Shown in pieces: positions 32,899-39,226 of a stretch of DNA of 45,017 bases (its first letter is position 1; each line of letters starts with the position of its first letter). The translations under genes and the position numbers were made by a program. The stretch lies in IMG/VR virus record IMGVR_UViG_3300021180_000020, positions 1 to 45,017 of that record. One strand, written 5' to 3'. This stretch comes from a virus. The notes beneath the pieces were generated by a model. It ran no database searches and was not told where the DNA came from. It saw only the letters and a list, made by a program, of their open reading frames with translations.

Positions 32899-33535
32899 TC
32901 CCATCCATAATATAGATCCAGAACCCACAGTTATGTGGGAAGAGGATTATGAGCGCCTCAAAAAGCAACAGCGTATTGATGCTGAGATTGAGCGCGTCAA
33001 TAAAGAGAAGCGTGATGCATTGGCACGTGAGTTGTATAAAGAACAACTCAAAGTTAAAGATAAAATCAATTATACTGAAGAATTGGCAACTGAGATATGT
33101 GAGCGCATTAGTGCTGGAGAGTTGCTCATCAATATTTGTCATGATTCACACATGCCCACTGTGCGCCGCTGTTCAGCATGGTTGAAGGCAGAATCTGATT
33201 TCCAAGCACTATACAATATGGCAATTGCTGATAGATTGACTATATTTGAAGAGGAAGTCATCAGTATTGCTGATGATGCAGCTAATGATTTAAAGGAAAT
33301 CATTAAATCTGGGAAGAAAATTAAGGTTCAAGATGCTGATGTCATTGCGCGTGCCAAATTGCGCGTCGAAGTGCGCTTCAGACATTTGAAAGCTGGACGT
33401 CCACAGAAATGGGGTGACAGTACTACTATCATATCTAAATCTGAAGAAGAAAATATTGCAGAGATGCCATTACCTGAGTTGGAAAAGAAAATTGCTGAAC
33501 TTGAGCTTAAAGATAGAGTGGTGAAAGCAGTTTGA
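32891..33535 (+). CDS. Terminase small subunit-like protein
   Basis: A 214-residue protein whose middle matches the small-terminase DNA-binding type: ELATEICERISAGELLINIC, then SHMPTVRRCSAWLKAESDFQALYNMA, and a C-terminal region containing VIARAKLRVEVRFRHLKAGRPQKWGD. Small terminases recognise the packaging site and form a ring that feeds DNA to the large subunit. In this phage it lies about 9 kb from the large subunit and on the opposite strand, unusual but seen in some phages. The N-terminal 60 residues form a charged helix. Confidence 0.75.
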   Translation: MTDPIHNIDPEPTVMWEEDYERLKKQQRIDAEIERVNKEKRDALARELYKEQLKVKDKINYTEELATEICERISAGELLINICHDSHMPTVRRCSAWLKAESDFQALYNMAIADRLTIFEEEVISIADDAANDLKEIIKSGKKIKVQDADVIARAKLRVEVRFRHLKAGRPQKWGDSTTIISKSEEENIAEMPLPELEKKIAELELKDRVVKAV

Positions 33536-33543
33536 ATATCATC

Positions 33544-33562
33544 TGTTACACTGTTACGTAGT
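33544..33562. repeat. 19-bp inverted repeat, left copy, with GTTAC iterons
   Basis: TGTTACACTGTTACGTAGT matches the reverse complement of 34822-34840 exactly. Including the next bases, GTTAC occurs three times at eight-base steps on this side and three times on the other. The pair encloses a promoter and the DUF3631 gene. Confidence 0.92.
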
Positions 33563-33589
33563 TACGTAGCCTATCGGGCACGTTTATTT

Positions 33590-33607
33590 TTGACAATATA
33601 TAGTCAA
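33590..33607. promoter_or_regulatory. TTGAC/GTCAA inverted repeat
   Basis: TTGAC (33590-33594) and GTCAA (33603-33607) surround eight AT bases, near a second TTGACT at about 33629. Operator-like element in the 268-base gap before the DUF3631 gene. Confidence 0.4.
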
Positions 33608-33658
33608 TCATTAAATATATTGACTCCAGTATTCATCTAATTCATACGAAAATAACAC

Positions 33659-33687
33659 TTGCATCATCATTAGTAATGTGTTATACT
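33659..33687 (+). promoter_or_regulatory. Sigma70-type promoter
   Basis: TTGCAT (33659-33664), a 17-base spacer and TATACT (33682-33687), about 115 bases before the DUF3631 gene. Same -10 element as the early promoter at 24673. It lies inside the inverted-repeat-bounded cassette. Confidence 0.75.
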
Positions 33688-33803
33688 GTTCTGTAATCGG
33701 ACAAATCACCGATCGCAGGCTGTTTGTCATCGTGAATATTAGACACTGTGACATGTAACTCTGTGGCGTATATCTCAATCATCACACGCTAGGAGAAACA
33801 GTT

Positions 33804-34820
33804 ATGTCACCAATAAAGCAAGTTATAACCCAAGAACCAAGTCAGAATCCTCTTGAGTTTATAATTGACATCTTCGCTAAACACCTAGACGCGCCCAGAC
33901 ATTACTTGATAGGCTTGTCTCTATGGGCGCTACATACCCACGTCTATGCCAAGTATAGCAAAACTCCAAGATTGGCAATTCTTAGTCCAGTTCCTAACTG
34001 TGGTAAGAGTACAGTTTTGGAAATATTAGCTGCAATGGTATGGAATGGTAAACGAGTAATAGACCCAACTGAAGCAGCACTATTTCGTTTAGCGAGTAAT
34101 CATACAATGTTGCTAGATGAAGTAGATAACATGTCAATATCAAGAGGTATGAAGTCTGTTTTAAATGAAGGAGACAGGCTAGGTGGGAGCGTAATAAGAA
34201 CAGGAAAGGATGGTGAAGTTATATCCTATCCAGTTTTTGCTCCTCTTGCGCTTGCTGGAATCGGTAAATTGCCAGCAACACTAATGACTCGATCATTAGT
34301 AATAAGACTACATCGCTCAGATAAAGCAATGGAGAGATTTAGTTCAAGAGAGCAATACTATGCATCACAACTACATAATTGGATTGAACAAGCAGTTCTT
34401 AGTCCAGAACCGCAAATGCCAGTTCAGTTAGGAGGTCGTGATGCAGATAAATGGAGACCTCTTATATCTATCGCTGACTCGCTTGGAAGAAGCGCAATGG
34501 CTAGAGAGGCTGCTCTCAAATTTTTAGAAGAGAGCATAAATCCAGATATCAAAGAGTTAGTGTTGCGTGATACACAGAGAATATTCAATAGAGCTAAAGT
34601 CAATAAGATCTCTGTGAAAAGAATGCATGAGAAACTGCTAGAAGATAAAGAAGGTGAACACGAAGTAGACTATGAAGGCCAAAAAATAACAAAGCGGAAA
34701 ATTGGAGATACACTACGTGATTTCCAGATAATAAGCCGAGTTGAAAGACTAGAAAGAGGAGAGACAATAAGATATTGGCTCAAAGACGACTTTGAAGAAA
34801 TGTGGAAAAGGTATGCCTAA
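33804..34820 (+). CDS. DUF3631-like ATPase (primase/helicase associated)
   Basis: A 338-residue protein with Walker A PVPNCGKST (62-70) and Walker B TMLLDEVD (101-108), followed by GKLPATLMTRSLVIRL. This is the DUF3631-type domain usually found at the C-terminal end of phage and plasmid primase/helicases. Here it stands alone with a charged helical C-terminal region (RRKIGDTLRDFQ). It probably takes part in replication or its control. The gene is enclosed by two inverted GTTAC iteron clusters and has its own promoter; GGAGAAAC is the ribosome-binding site. Confidence 0.78.
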   Translation: MSPIKQVITQEPSQNPLEFIIDIFAKHLDAPRHYLIGLSLWALHTHVYAKYSKTPRLAILSPVPNCGKSTVLEILAAMVWNGKRVIDPTEAALFRLASNHTMLLDEVDNMSISRGMKSVLNEGDRLGGSVIRTGKDGEVISYPVFAPLALAGIGKLPATLMTRSLVIRLHRSDKAMERFSSREQYYASQLHNWIEQAVLSPEPQMPVQLGGRDADKWRPLISIADSLGRSAMAREAALKFLEESINPDIKELVLRDTQRIFNRAKVNKISVKRMHEKLLEDKEGEHEVDYEGQKITKRKIGDTLRDFQIISRVERLERGETIRYWLKDDFEEMWKRYA

Positions 34821-34821
34821 C

Positions 34822-34840
34822 ACTACGTAACAGTGTAACA
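34822..34840. repeat. 19-bp inverted repeat, right copy, with GTTAC iterons
   Basis: The exact reverse complement of 33544-33562; three GTTAC units at eight-base steps in the opposite orientation. Starts two bases after the DUF3631 stop codon. Confidence 0.92.
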
Positions 34841-35037
34841 ATGTAACAGTGATAATCATAATATTGGCGCCTCTAAGACGCTATTTTATTCATTCATTGA
34901 TTGAATTCTGGGCGCAACCAACACGTTGGATACATCATCATTCATTGAATATCATGGTATTTTCCCTATATGTTCTCTTTATGTTCTCTTTACGTTCTCG
35001 CTTGCTTTCCCTGCCGAAAGGTGCTAGCCTATCCTTG
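34841..35037. other. Non-coding stretch with 11-bp tandem repeats
   Basis: No gene is supportable between the DUF3631 gene and the structured RNA. The notable structure is TGTTCTCTTTA twice in tandem (34971-34981, 34982-34992) plus a decayed third copy, immediately upstream of the RNA's promoter region. Confidence 0.5.
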
Positions 35038-35059
35038 CGGGCAATCCTGCCCGTATAAT
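35038..35059 (+). promoter_or_regulatory. -10 element with overlapping palindrome for the structured RNA
   Basis: A consensus TATAAT (35054-35059) is preceded by CGGGCA-ATCC-TGCCCG (35038-35053), an inverted repeat placed where the spacer and -35 would be. No good -35 is seen at 17 bases, which suggests activator- or repressor-controlled transcription. The start of the RNA would be near 35066. Confidence 0.55.
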
Positions 35060-35065
35060 AGAGGC

Positions 35066-35319
35066 CCAACCCAACTTCTAAACATATATCTATATCCTCG
35101 CTCATCCGAAGCCCCCTCCATAAGGGCTAGTTGCGTCACAGGTCTAACAAGACATGCAACAGTGGCGCAAGAGTAGCGAACAGCCATCCTCCCGGATATA
35201 ACTTGCTGGAGCAAGCTCTACTGGGACCCGAAGCCGCAAATAGGCGACGGGACGGGCGCTGGCCTCGGTACGGAGGCAGTGCAAAGTGGCGGATATAGAT
35301 ATTTGTTTAGAAGTTTTTT
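35066..35319 (+). ncRNA. Structured non-coding RNA with long closing helix
   Basis: A GC-richer stretch with no supportable gene. Bases 35073-35097 pair with 35291-35315 over 25 positions with one mismatch, closing the whole molecule. A T6 tract follows directly, as in an intrinsic terminator. Inside are at least six hairpins: AGCCC/GGGCT (35110-35128), GTTGC/GCAAC with inner GTCT/AGAC (35130-35160), TGGC/GCCA (35163-35186), TCCCGG/CTGGGA enclosing CTTGC/GCAAG (35190-35226), CCCG/CGGG (35227-35251), and GCGCTGGCCTC with GAGGCAGTGC (35256-35282). I cannot match it to a known RNA family. The gene for a basic protein starts 18 bases later. Confidence 0.75.
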
Positions 35320-35337
35320 GGCGTTTAGGAGAACAAA

Positions 35338-35811
35338 ATGTTGAGAAGTCCAAAACTTAAATTATTTAGACGTCTCAAATGCGCTAATCTTAAGAAATTG
35401 GCGCAACGAGAGAAAGCAAGATTTGATGTATCTCAAATCGCGAACGATGATCCGCGTAGCGCACATAAAAATATGAATATTACGCCGATCAGAAAAACAT
35501 ATAAAATTGATCGTAATAAGGAATTGAAAGAGCGGGACGAAAAGCCGCTGGAAGAATTAAAGATTGATCAGAACTATGATATTATGAAGAAGCAAGTAAA
35601 AACATTGGTAAGAACTGGCAAGATAGTTATAAAATATGTGAAGAATAATCCTCCAGGAAAGCGTTATTATCCGCTTTCAGAATCTAAGATTGCAAAGGGT
35701 GATAAAATCGAAACATACGGATCTGTTACTGGAACTACATTTATTGATTATATAAACAAAATTAAAGCTCAAAAGAAGGAAGCTGAGGAAGCTTCTTGGC
35801 GTAAAAAGTAA
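35338..35811 (+). CDS. Basic protein, unknown
   Basis: A 157-residue, strongly basic, Lys-rich protein beginning MLRSPKLKLFRRLK; the middle contains KQVKTLVRTGKIVIKYVK and the C-terminus is Lys/Glu helical. TTAGGAGAAC before the ATG supports the start. It directly follows the structured RNA and could bind nucleic acid, perhaps that RNA, but this is conjecture. No family recognised. Confidence 0.65.
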   Translation: MLRSPKLKLFRRLKCANLKKLAQREKARFDVSQIANDDPRSAHKNMNITPIRKTYKIDRNKELKERDEKPLEELKIDQNYDIMKKQVKTLVRTGKIVIKYVKNNPPGKRYYPLSESKIAKGDKIETYGSVTGTTFIDYINKIKAQKKEAEEASWRKK

Positions 35812-35823
35812 GGAGTAAGCGTT

Positions 35824-35982
35824 ATGATCAATAATAAGTTCAAAAGACCGCCTTTTCAGAAGCAGAAACCATTGTCTACGCTTCAAAAAGTTTTTGTAGG
35901 AGCTGCAATTGCTCATTCTAATCGCAGTAAAAGAACTCCACCTTCACTACCTACTGTGAAATTTACCAAAAAAGAGAAATAA
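35824..35982 (+). CDS. Small basic protein, 52 aa
   Basis: A 52-residue gene beginning MINNKFKRPP, ATG 35824 to TAA 35982, with AAGGAG upstream. It is basic and Pro-rich (KRTPPSLPTVKF). The first hammerhead ribozyme starts at the base following its stop codon. Not recognised. Confidence 0.65.
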   Translation: MINNKFKRPPFQKQKPLSTLQKVFVGAAIAHSNRSKRTPPSLPTVKFTKKEK

Positions 35983-36046
35983 GACCGAAACTAGTGGGCG
36001 CTACAAGCGCCCACAGTCGTGCTGTAAGGCAGCACCTGACGAGGTC
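35983..36046 (+). ncRNA. Hammerhead ribozyme 1 (type II)
   Basis: All core elements in order: GACC (open stem II, 5' arm), GAAA, an 11-pair stem III hairpin with one bulge (GTGGGCGC/GCGCCCAC), GTC cleavage triplet (36016-36018), stem I hairpin GTGCTG/CAGCAC, CTGACGA (36036-36042), and GGTC (stem II, 3' arm). Cleavage expected between 36018 and 36019. Confidence 0.95.
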
Positions 36047-36064
36047 AATAATAGGAGATATAAA

Positions 36065-36484
36065 ATGAAAATCAACCTAGATATACACATAAATTCGTGG
36101 ATAAATCGTAACGAGGATGAAATAGATCCTGATCTTATTCAATTGAAAGGGCATAGCGAACAGATGATAGTAGATACTTCAAATAGAATCTCAATTAGAT
36201 TTGATTATCCACTTTCCCATCCTGTGCTTCGTCAATTCGACGGCAAAAAGCCGTGGAGATTGTGCGATCTGATTGATTCTATTGCTCAAGGATATGTCAA
36301 GATTTACGACGAAGAAGATGAAACCAGAACACTACCAGCTAGTGCTCCACTAGATTCGATTTTGGTTAATCGTCCTAAAACTGACGGTAAGCACGGTATT
36401 TGGGGACACATTCTTAATGATCTATTTATTGAGAGTGTGTCTAAAGGATCAGACGGTGTTTGGTTACTAGATATTGGGTCATAA
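36065..36484 (+). CDS. Hypothetical protein between ribozymes 1 and 2
   Basis: A 139-residue protein beginning MKINLDIHINSWI, with AGGAGATATAAA before the ATG. Acidic with beta strands; no family recognised. It would lie on a cleaved mRNA unit of its own (36019-36520). The stop codon TAA is immediately followed by ribozyme 2. Confidence 0.7.
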   Translation: MKINLDIHINSWINRNEDEIDPDLIQLKGHSEQMIVDTSNRISIRFDYPLSHPVLRQFDGKKPWRLCDLIDSIAQGYVKIYDEEDETRTLPASAPLDSILVNRPKTDGKHGIWGHILNDLFIESVSKGSDGVWLLDIGS

Positions 36485-36548
36485 GACCGAAACTATGGGC
36501 GCACAAAGCGCCCCATAGTCGCAGCGTTCCTCGCTGCCTGACGAGGTC
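36485..36548 (+). ncRNA. Hammerhead ribozyme 2 (type II)
   Basis: GACC, GAAA, stem III ACTATGGGCGC with GCGCCCCATAGT (one bulge), GTC (36518-36520), stem I GCAGCG/CGCTGC, CTGACGA (36538-36544), GGTC. Cleavage expected between 36520 and 36521. Confidence 0.95.
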
Positions 36549-36568
36549 AGTAACCAAGAGGTAGCAAA

Positions 36569-36847
36569 ATGTCAAGACCAACACAGAGAGAGAAATTTGA
36601 AATAGATTCTGGAAACAGAGTTGCACAAAGTAATTTTGATCCAAATAAAGGTTTTCGCCCAGGCTCAGATAGAGATGTTCTCTTCAATTTAATGTTGAAG
36701 AAGACTTCCATTGAAGAGTGCAGTACATTGTTTCCAAATAAGAAAATATCCAAAATTAGGTGGGAATTTGGAAGTATTTCTATTATAGCTGGAGATTATT
36801 ATAACTGTATTGAGAAAAACAATAAAGTTCAATTGATAAGAAAATAG
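36569..36847 (+). CDS. Hypothetical protein between ribozymes 2 and 3
   Basis: A 92-residue protein beginning MSRPTQREKFEIDSG, preceded by the full GAGGTAGCAA ribosome-binding sequence (36558-36567). The C-terminal part has beta strands (KIRWEFGSISIIAGDYYNCI). Single gene of the cleaved unit 36521-36884. The last base of its TAG stop is the first base of ribozyme 3. Not recognised. Confidence 0.7.
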   Translation: MSRPTQREKFEIDSGNRVAQSNFDPNKGFRPGSDRDVLFNLMLKKTSIEECSTLFPNKKISKIRWEFGSISIIAGDYYNCIEKNNKVQLIRK

Positions 36848-36912
36848 ACCGAAACTATGGGGCGCCACAAAGCGCCCCATAGTCCTAGCGTTAGACGCTA
36901 GCTGACGAGGTC
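36847..36912 (+). ncRNA. Hammerhead ribozyme 3 (type II)
   Basis: GACC, GAAA, a perfect 12-pair stem III (ACTATGGGGCGC/GCGCCCCATAGT), GTC (36882-36884), stem I CTAGCG/CGCTAG, CTGACGA (36902-36908), GGTC. Cleavage expected between 36884 and 36885. Confidence 0.95.
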
Positions 36913-36932
36913 AGTAATTATGAGGTAGCAAA

Positions 36933-37184
36933 ATGTCAAAAGTTACCATTGAACTAGAAGTAGAACAAGCTCAAGAGCTTGCTTCTACTGTCAGAACAAC
37001 AGTCAAGAAAATAGACTGGGTTCTGGAGAATACTCCACCAAAGAAGCCTGGTCAAGCAAAAGATCTTGACGCGCGAGCTAAATTGCTTACATTGGCTGCT
37101 AACACAATCGAAGAGGCGCTCCATGCGAGGGCGCTCGCCAACAGTAATGTTGTCCTGATGGGAGAAAAAAATGTCAGATCATAG
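36933..37184 (+). CDS. Hypothetical helical protein
   Basis: An 83-residue, fully helical protein beginning MSKVTIELEVEQAQEL, with GAGGTAGCAA directly before the ATG. It has a Lys/Pro hinge (ENTPPKKPGQAKD). First gene of the two-gene unit 36885-37423. Overlaps the next gene by 14 bases. Confidence 0.7.
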   Translation: MSKVTIELEVEQAQELASTVRTTVKKIDWVLENTPPKKPGQAKDLDARAKLLTLAANTIEEALHARALANSNVVLMGEKNVRS

Positions 37185-37395
37185 AATCGAAGATGATGTT
37201 ACTATGGGTAAGTTAAAACGATATCACACTGATAACGCAATACGAATATTTACTCACAAAGATATAACATTACTTCAACTTAGATATAAAAATTGGTATT
37301 TAATTCGTCAATTGAGTAACGAAGATATAATTGAACTCATACAAGCTCTTTCTACTGTCCTTTTGGAACGAACCAAAGAAGTTGAAAAAGTATAG
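37171..37395 (+). CDS. Hypothetical protein
   Basis: A 74-residue protein beginning MSDHRIEDDVTMGK, with GGGAGAAA upstream. Mixed strands and a C-terminal helix (IIELIQALSTVLLERTKE). Its TAG stop shares its last base with ribozyme 4. Not recognised. Confidence 0.65.
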   Translation: MSDHRIEDDVTMGKLKRYHTDNAIRIFTHKDITLLQLRYKNWYLIRQLSNEDIIELIQALSTVLLERTKEVEKV

Positions 37396-37451
37396 ATCGA
37401 AACTGGCAGTGCGATTGCCAGTCGCAGCGTGTGGCGCTGCCTGATGAGATC
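37395..37451 (+). ncRNA. Hammerhead ribozyme 4 (type II)
   Basis: GATC, GAAA, stem III ACTGGCA/TGCCAGT, GTC (37421-37423), stem I GCAGCG/CGCTGC, CTGATGA (37441-37447), GATC. Stem II has changed from GACC/GGTC to GATC/GATC on both arms, so base pairing is conserved by covariation. Cleavage expected between 37423 and 37424. Confidence 0.95.
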
Positions 37452-37471
37452 AGTAACCAGGAGAAATAAAA

Positions 37472-37777
37472 ATGTCAAAGAAGAAAAGTGACCCATGGAT
37501 CGTATGCCCAGTCTGCAATGGCGAGGGCAAAACAGTCAATCCTAATATAGATGCACATGGATTGACTGCGGACGACTTCAGAGAAGATCCAGACTTTGCT
37601 GAAGATTATCGCAATGGAATATATGACATTATATGTGCTGCATGTCATGGAAATCGCGTTGTAAAAAAGCAGCGCATCGAAGAACTTCAGCAAAATGCTG
37701 AAGATCGTCGTTTGGCTGCGCGTGAGAACGGCGATTATGAGTCATACTCTGTCGCTGGTGATTGGAGGTATGGATAA
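37472..37777 (+). CDS. DnaJ-type zinc-finger protein
   Basis: A 101-residue protein with two CxxCxGxx units (CPVCNGEG and CAACHGNR), as in the DnaJ zinc-finger, a very common phage early protein of unknown job. GGAGAAATAAAA is the ribosome-binding site. Stop TAA overlaps the next ATG. Confidence 0.75.
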   Translation: MSKKKSDPWIVCPVCNGEGKTVNPNIDAHGLTADDFREDPDFAEDYRNGIYDIICAACHGNRVVKKQRIEELQQNAEDRRLAARENGDYESYSVAGDWRYG

Positions 37778-37944
37778 TGCATATCTTCATTATTCTACTG
37801 GTGATAGTCGTAGTTATGGTTATCGCCAGTAACTTGCACTCGCAAGGACTGATAACAGCGTGGAAAGGACCCAATAATAATCTTGGATGCATTCCATTGC
37901 TGTTATTTTTTATATTTTGTGTTTGGGTAATTACATTGATATAA
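37777..37944 (+). CDS. Small membrane protein, 55 aa
   Basis: A 55-residue protein beginning MHIFIILLVIVVVMVIAS, with two hydrophobic segments separated by a polar loop, the second near IPLLLFFIFCVWVITLI. A two-pass inner-membrane protein is predicted. ATG overlaps the preceding stop. Ribozyme 5 starts at the base after its stop. Confidence 0.7.
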   Translation: MHIFIILLVIVVVMVIASNLHSQGLITAWKGPNNNLGCIPLLLFFIFCVWVITLI

Positions 37945-38001
37945 GACCGAAACAGCCAGTGCGATTGGCTGTCGCGTTGTAATGCAACGCCTGACGAGGT
38001 C
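37945..38001 (+). ncRNA. Hammerhead ribozyme 5 (type II)
   Basis: GACC, GAAA, stem III ACAGCCA/TGGCTGT, GTC (37971-37973), stem I GCGTTG/CAACGC, CTGACGA (37991-37997), GGTC. Cleavage expected between 37973 and 37974. Confidence 0.95.
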
Positions 38002-38020
38002 AGAAAAAGGAGAAGGTAGC

Positions 38021-38227
38021 ATGACGAAGATTGATACCAAATCTGCGTTTGAGGGAGATACTATCACTCCGGTTGAGAAGCCTAAGACAAGGGCTCAAAA
38101 GATCGCTGAATACAGAAAGGCTCATGAAGCTGAGTACAGGCGCGCTTGTGAGAATGAGCGTTGCACCTGCACTCCAACTCGTGCAGAGATGTTGATTATG
38201 GAGAACTATAATCATCCACCAGTCTAA
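38021..38227 (+). CDS. Hypothetical protein, 68 aa
   Basis: A 68-residue protein beginning MTKIDTKSAFEG at the ATG with AGGTAGC before it. Charged, helical, with Cys pair CTCTP. Upstream frame extension runs through ribozyme 5 and is rejected. First gene of the longest cleaved unit (37974-39035). Confidence 0.65.
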   Translation: MTKIDTKSAFEGDTITPVEKPKTRAQKIAEYRKAHEAEYRRACENERCTCTPTRAEMLIMENYNHPPV

Positions 38228-38244
38228 GAAAATTTATTGAACTT

Positions 38245-38268
38245 GTGGCGCAGCAATGCGCCACCTTT
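38245..38268 (+). terminator. Terminator-like hairpin inside the operon
   Basis: GTGGCGCA / TGCGCCAC (38245-38252 / 38257-38264) with a GCAA loop, followed by CTTTTAGG. The U run is short, so it may be a weak terminator, a processing signal or an mRNA stabiliser. Confidence 0.55.
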
Positions 38269-38302
38269 TAGGTCATTTGAGACCACTAACCAGGAGAATA
38301 AA

Positions 38303-38605
38303 ATGGACATTGAAATACATGATAATCTGCATTATATTGATCCACAATATCCAAAATTTAAATGGCAGATGCGGAACGACCATATTTTGACACTTTTTGG
38401 GATACCAGCACACGGACATATTCCACCAGATATGTTTGCATATAAAGTCATAGGAAATGTGCAGGTTATGATTGTACCGCTTGGATATTTTAAAATTAAG
38501 CGTCGTGTGGTTGCGTTTTGCCCAAAATGCAAGAAAATAGTGTGTGCAGGGCATCTTGATCAACATATGAAGGTACATAATGACAGAACAAGAAGATGCA
38601 TTTGA
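38303..38605 (+). CDS. C2H2 zinc-finger protein
   Basis: A 100-residue protein beginning MDIEIHDNLHYI (AGGAGAATAAA before the ATG), with a C-terminal C2H2 finger: FCPKCKKIVCAGHLDQHMKVH. May bind nucleic acid or proteins. Overlaps the next gene by 26 bases. Confidence 0.65.
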   Translation: MDIEIHDNLHYIDPQYPKFKWQMRNDHILTLFGIPAHGHIPPDMFAYKVIGNVQVMIVPLGYFKIKRRVVAFCPKCKKIVCAGHLDQHMKVHNDRTRRCI

Positions 38606-38789
38606 CAAATGGATGTCCAGAGTAGACATTTATCTGGAGCAAATGGTAAAGAAATTAAGTGGAGATTTTCATTATAATTATCTCCAAGACTTCTATAACA
38701 AAGTACCACCAGAAATAACTGCGACACGTGTGATTAGTCTCAGTTATCGTACAGGAGTTACCAATGACAGCAACAACGTACACAGTTAA
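38580..38789 (+). CDS. Hypothetical protein, 69 aa
   Basis: A 69-residue acidic, helical protein beginning MTEQEDAFDKWMSRVD. Ribosome-binding site is weak (AAGG). Overlaps both neighbours. Not recognised. Confidence 0.6.
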   Translation: MTEQEDAFDKWMSRVDIYLEQMVKKLSGDFHYNYLQDFYNKVPPEITATRVISLSYRTGVTNDSNNVHS

Positions 38790-39000
38790 GCCAAATGGCA
38801 AAAAGCTTCTCGATGAATATCGAGGAGACAGAATATATGGAGACTGTTATATCATTCTAAAGAATGGAAAGGAAACGTATGAAGTTGTTCTATCTACCAT
38901 AGCTGATTTTTGTAATTGTCCTGCTGGTCAACATGAAAAACATTGTAAACATATCGATATGGCATACAAAGCAGCATTTGTTTCTGAAGTAGACCAATAG
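38764..39000 (+). CDS. SWIM zinc-finger protein
   Basis: A 78-residue protein with a SWIM-type CxCxnCxH finger: FCNCPAGQHEKHCKHI (Cys50, Cys52, Cys61, His63). SWIM domains bind DNA or proteins. GGAG is upstream. Its TAG shares its last base with ribozyme 6. Confidence 0.75.
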   Translation: MTATTYTVKPNGKKLLDEYRGDRIYGDCYIILKNGKETYEVVLSTIADFCNCPAGQHEKHCKHIDMAYKAAFVSEVDQ

Positions 39001-39063
39001 ATCGAAACTTGGAGCGCCACAAAGCGTTCCAAGTCGTGCTGTAAGGCAGCACCTGATGAGATC
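39000..39063 (+). ncRNA. Hammerhead ribozyme 6 (type II)
   Basis: GATC, GAAA, stem III ACTTGGAGCGC/GCGTTCCAAGT (one wobble pair), GTC (39033-39035), stem I GTGCTG/CAGCAC, CTGATGA (39053-39059), GATC. Cleavage expected between 39035 and 39036. Confidence 0.95.
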
Positions 39064-39087
39064 GTCAGAAATTATAAGGAGACACAA

Positions 39088-39216
39088 ATGGGAGATCCAG
39101 AAGAGCATAAAGATGAAGAATTGAGTGCTCCGACAGAAGCAGAAGCTCCAAAGGAAGAGATCAAAGAAGATACTCCTCCAACAGAAGATAAAGACGATCA
39201 ACCTCAAGTAGCGTAG
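39088..39216 (+). CDS. Acidic small protein, 42 aa
   Basis: A 42-residue gene beginning MGDPEEHKDEEL, ATG 39088 to TAG 39216, with AAGGAGAC upstream. Nearly all residues are Glu, Asp, Lys, Pro or Thr; likely disordered. Acidic phage peptides often mimic DNA or bind host enzymes. Follows ribozyme 6. Confidence 0.55.
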   Translation: MGDPEEHKDEELSAPTEAEAPKEEIKEDTPPTEDKDDQPQVA

Positions 39217-39226
39217 CGTTAACTTA

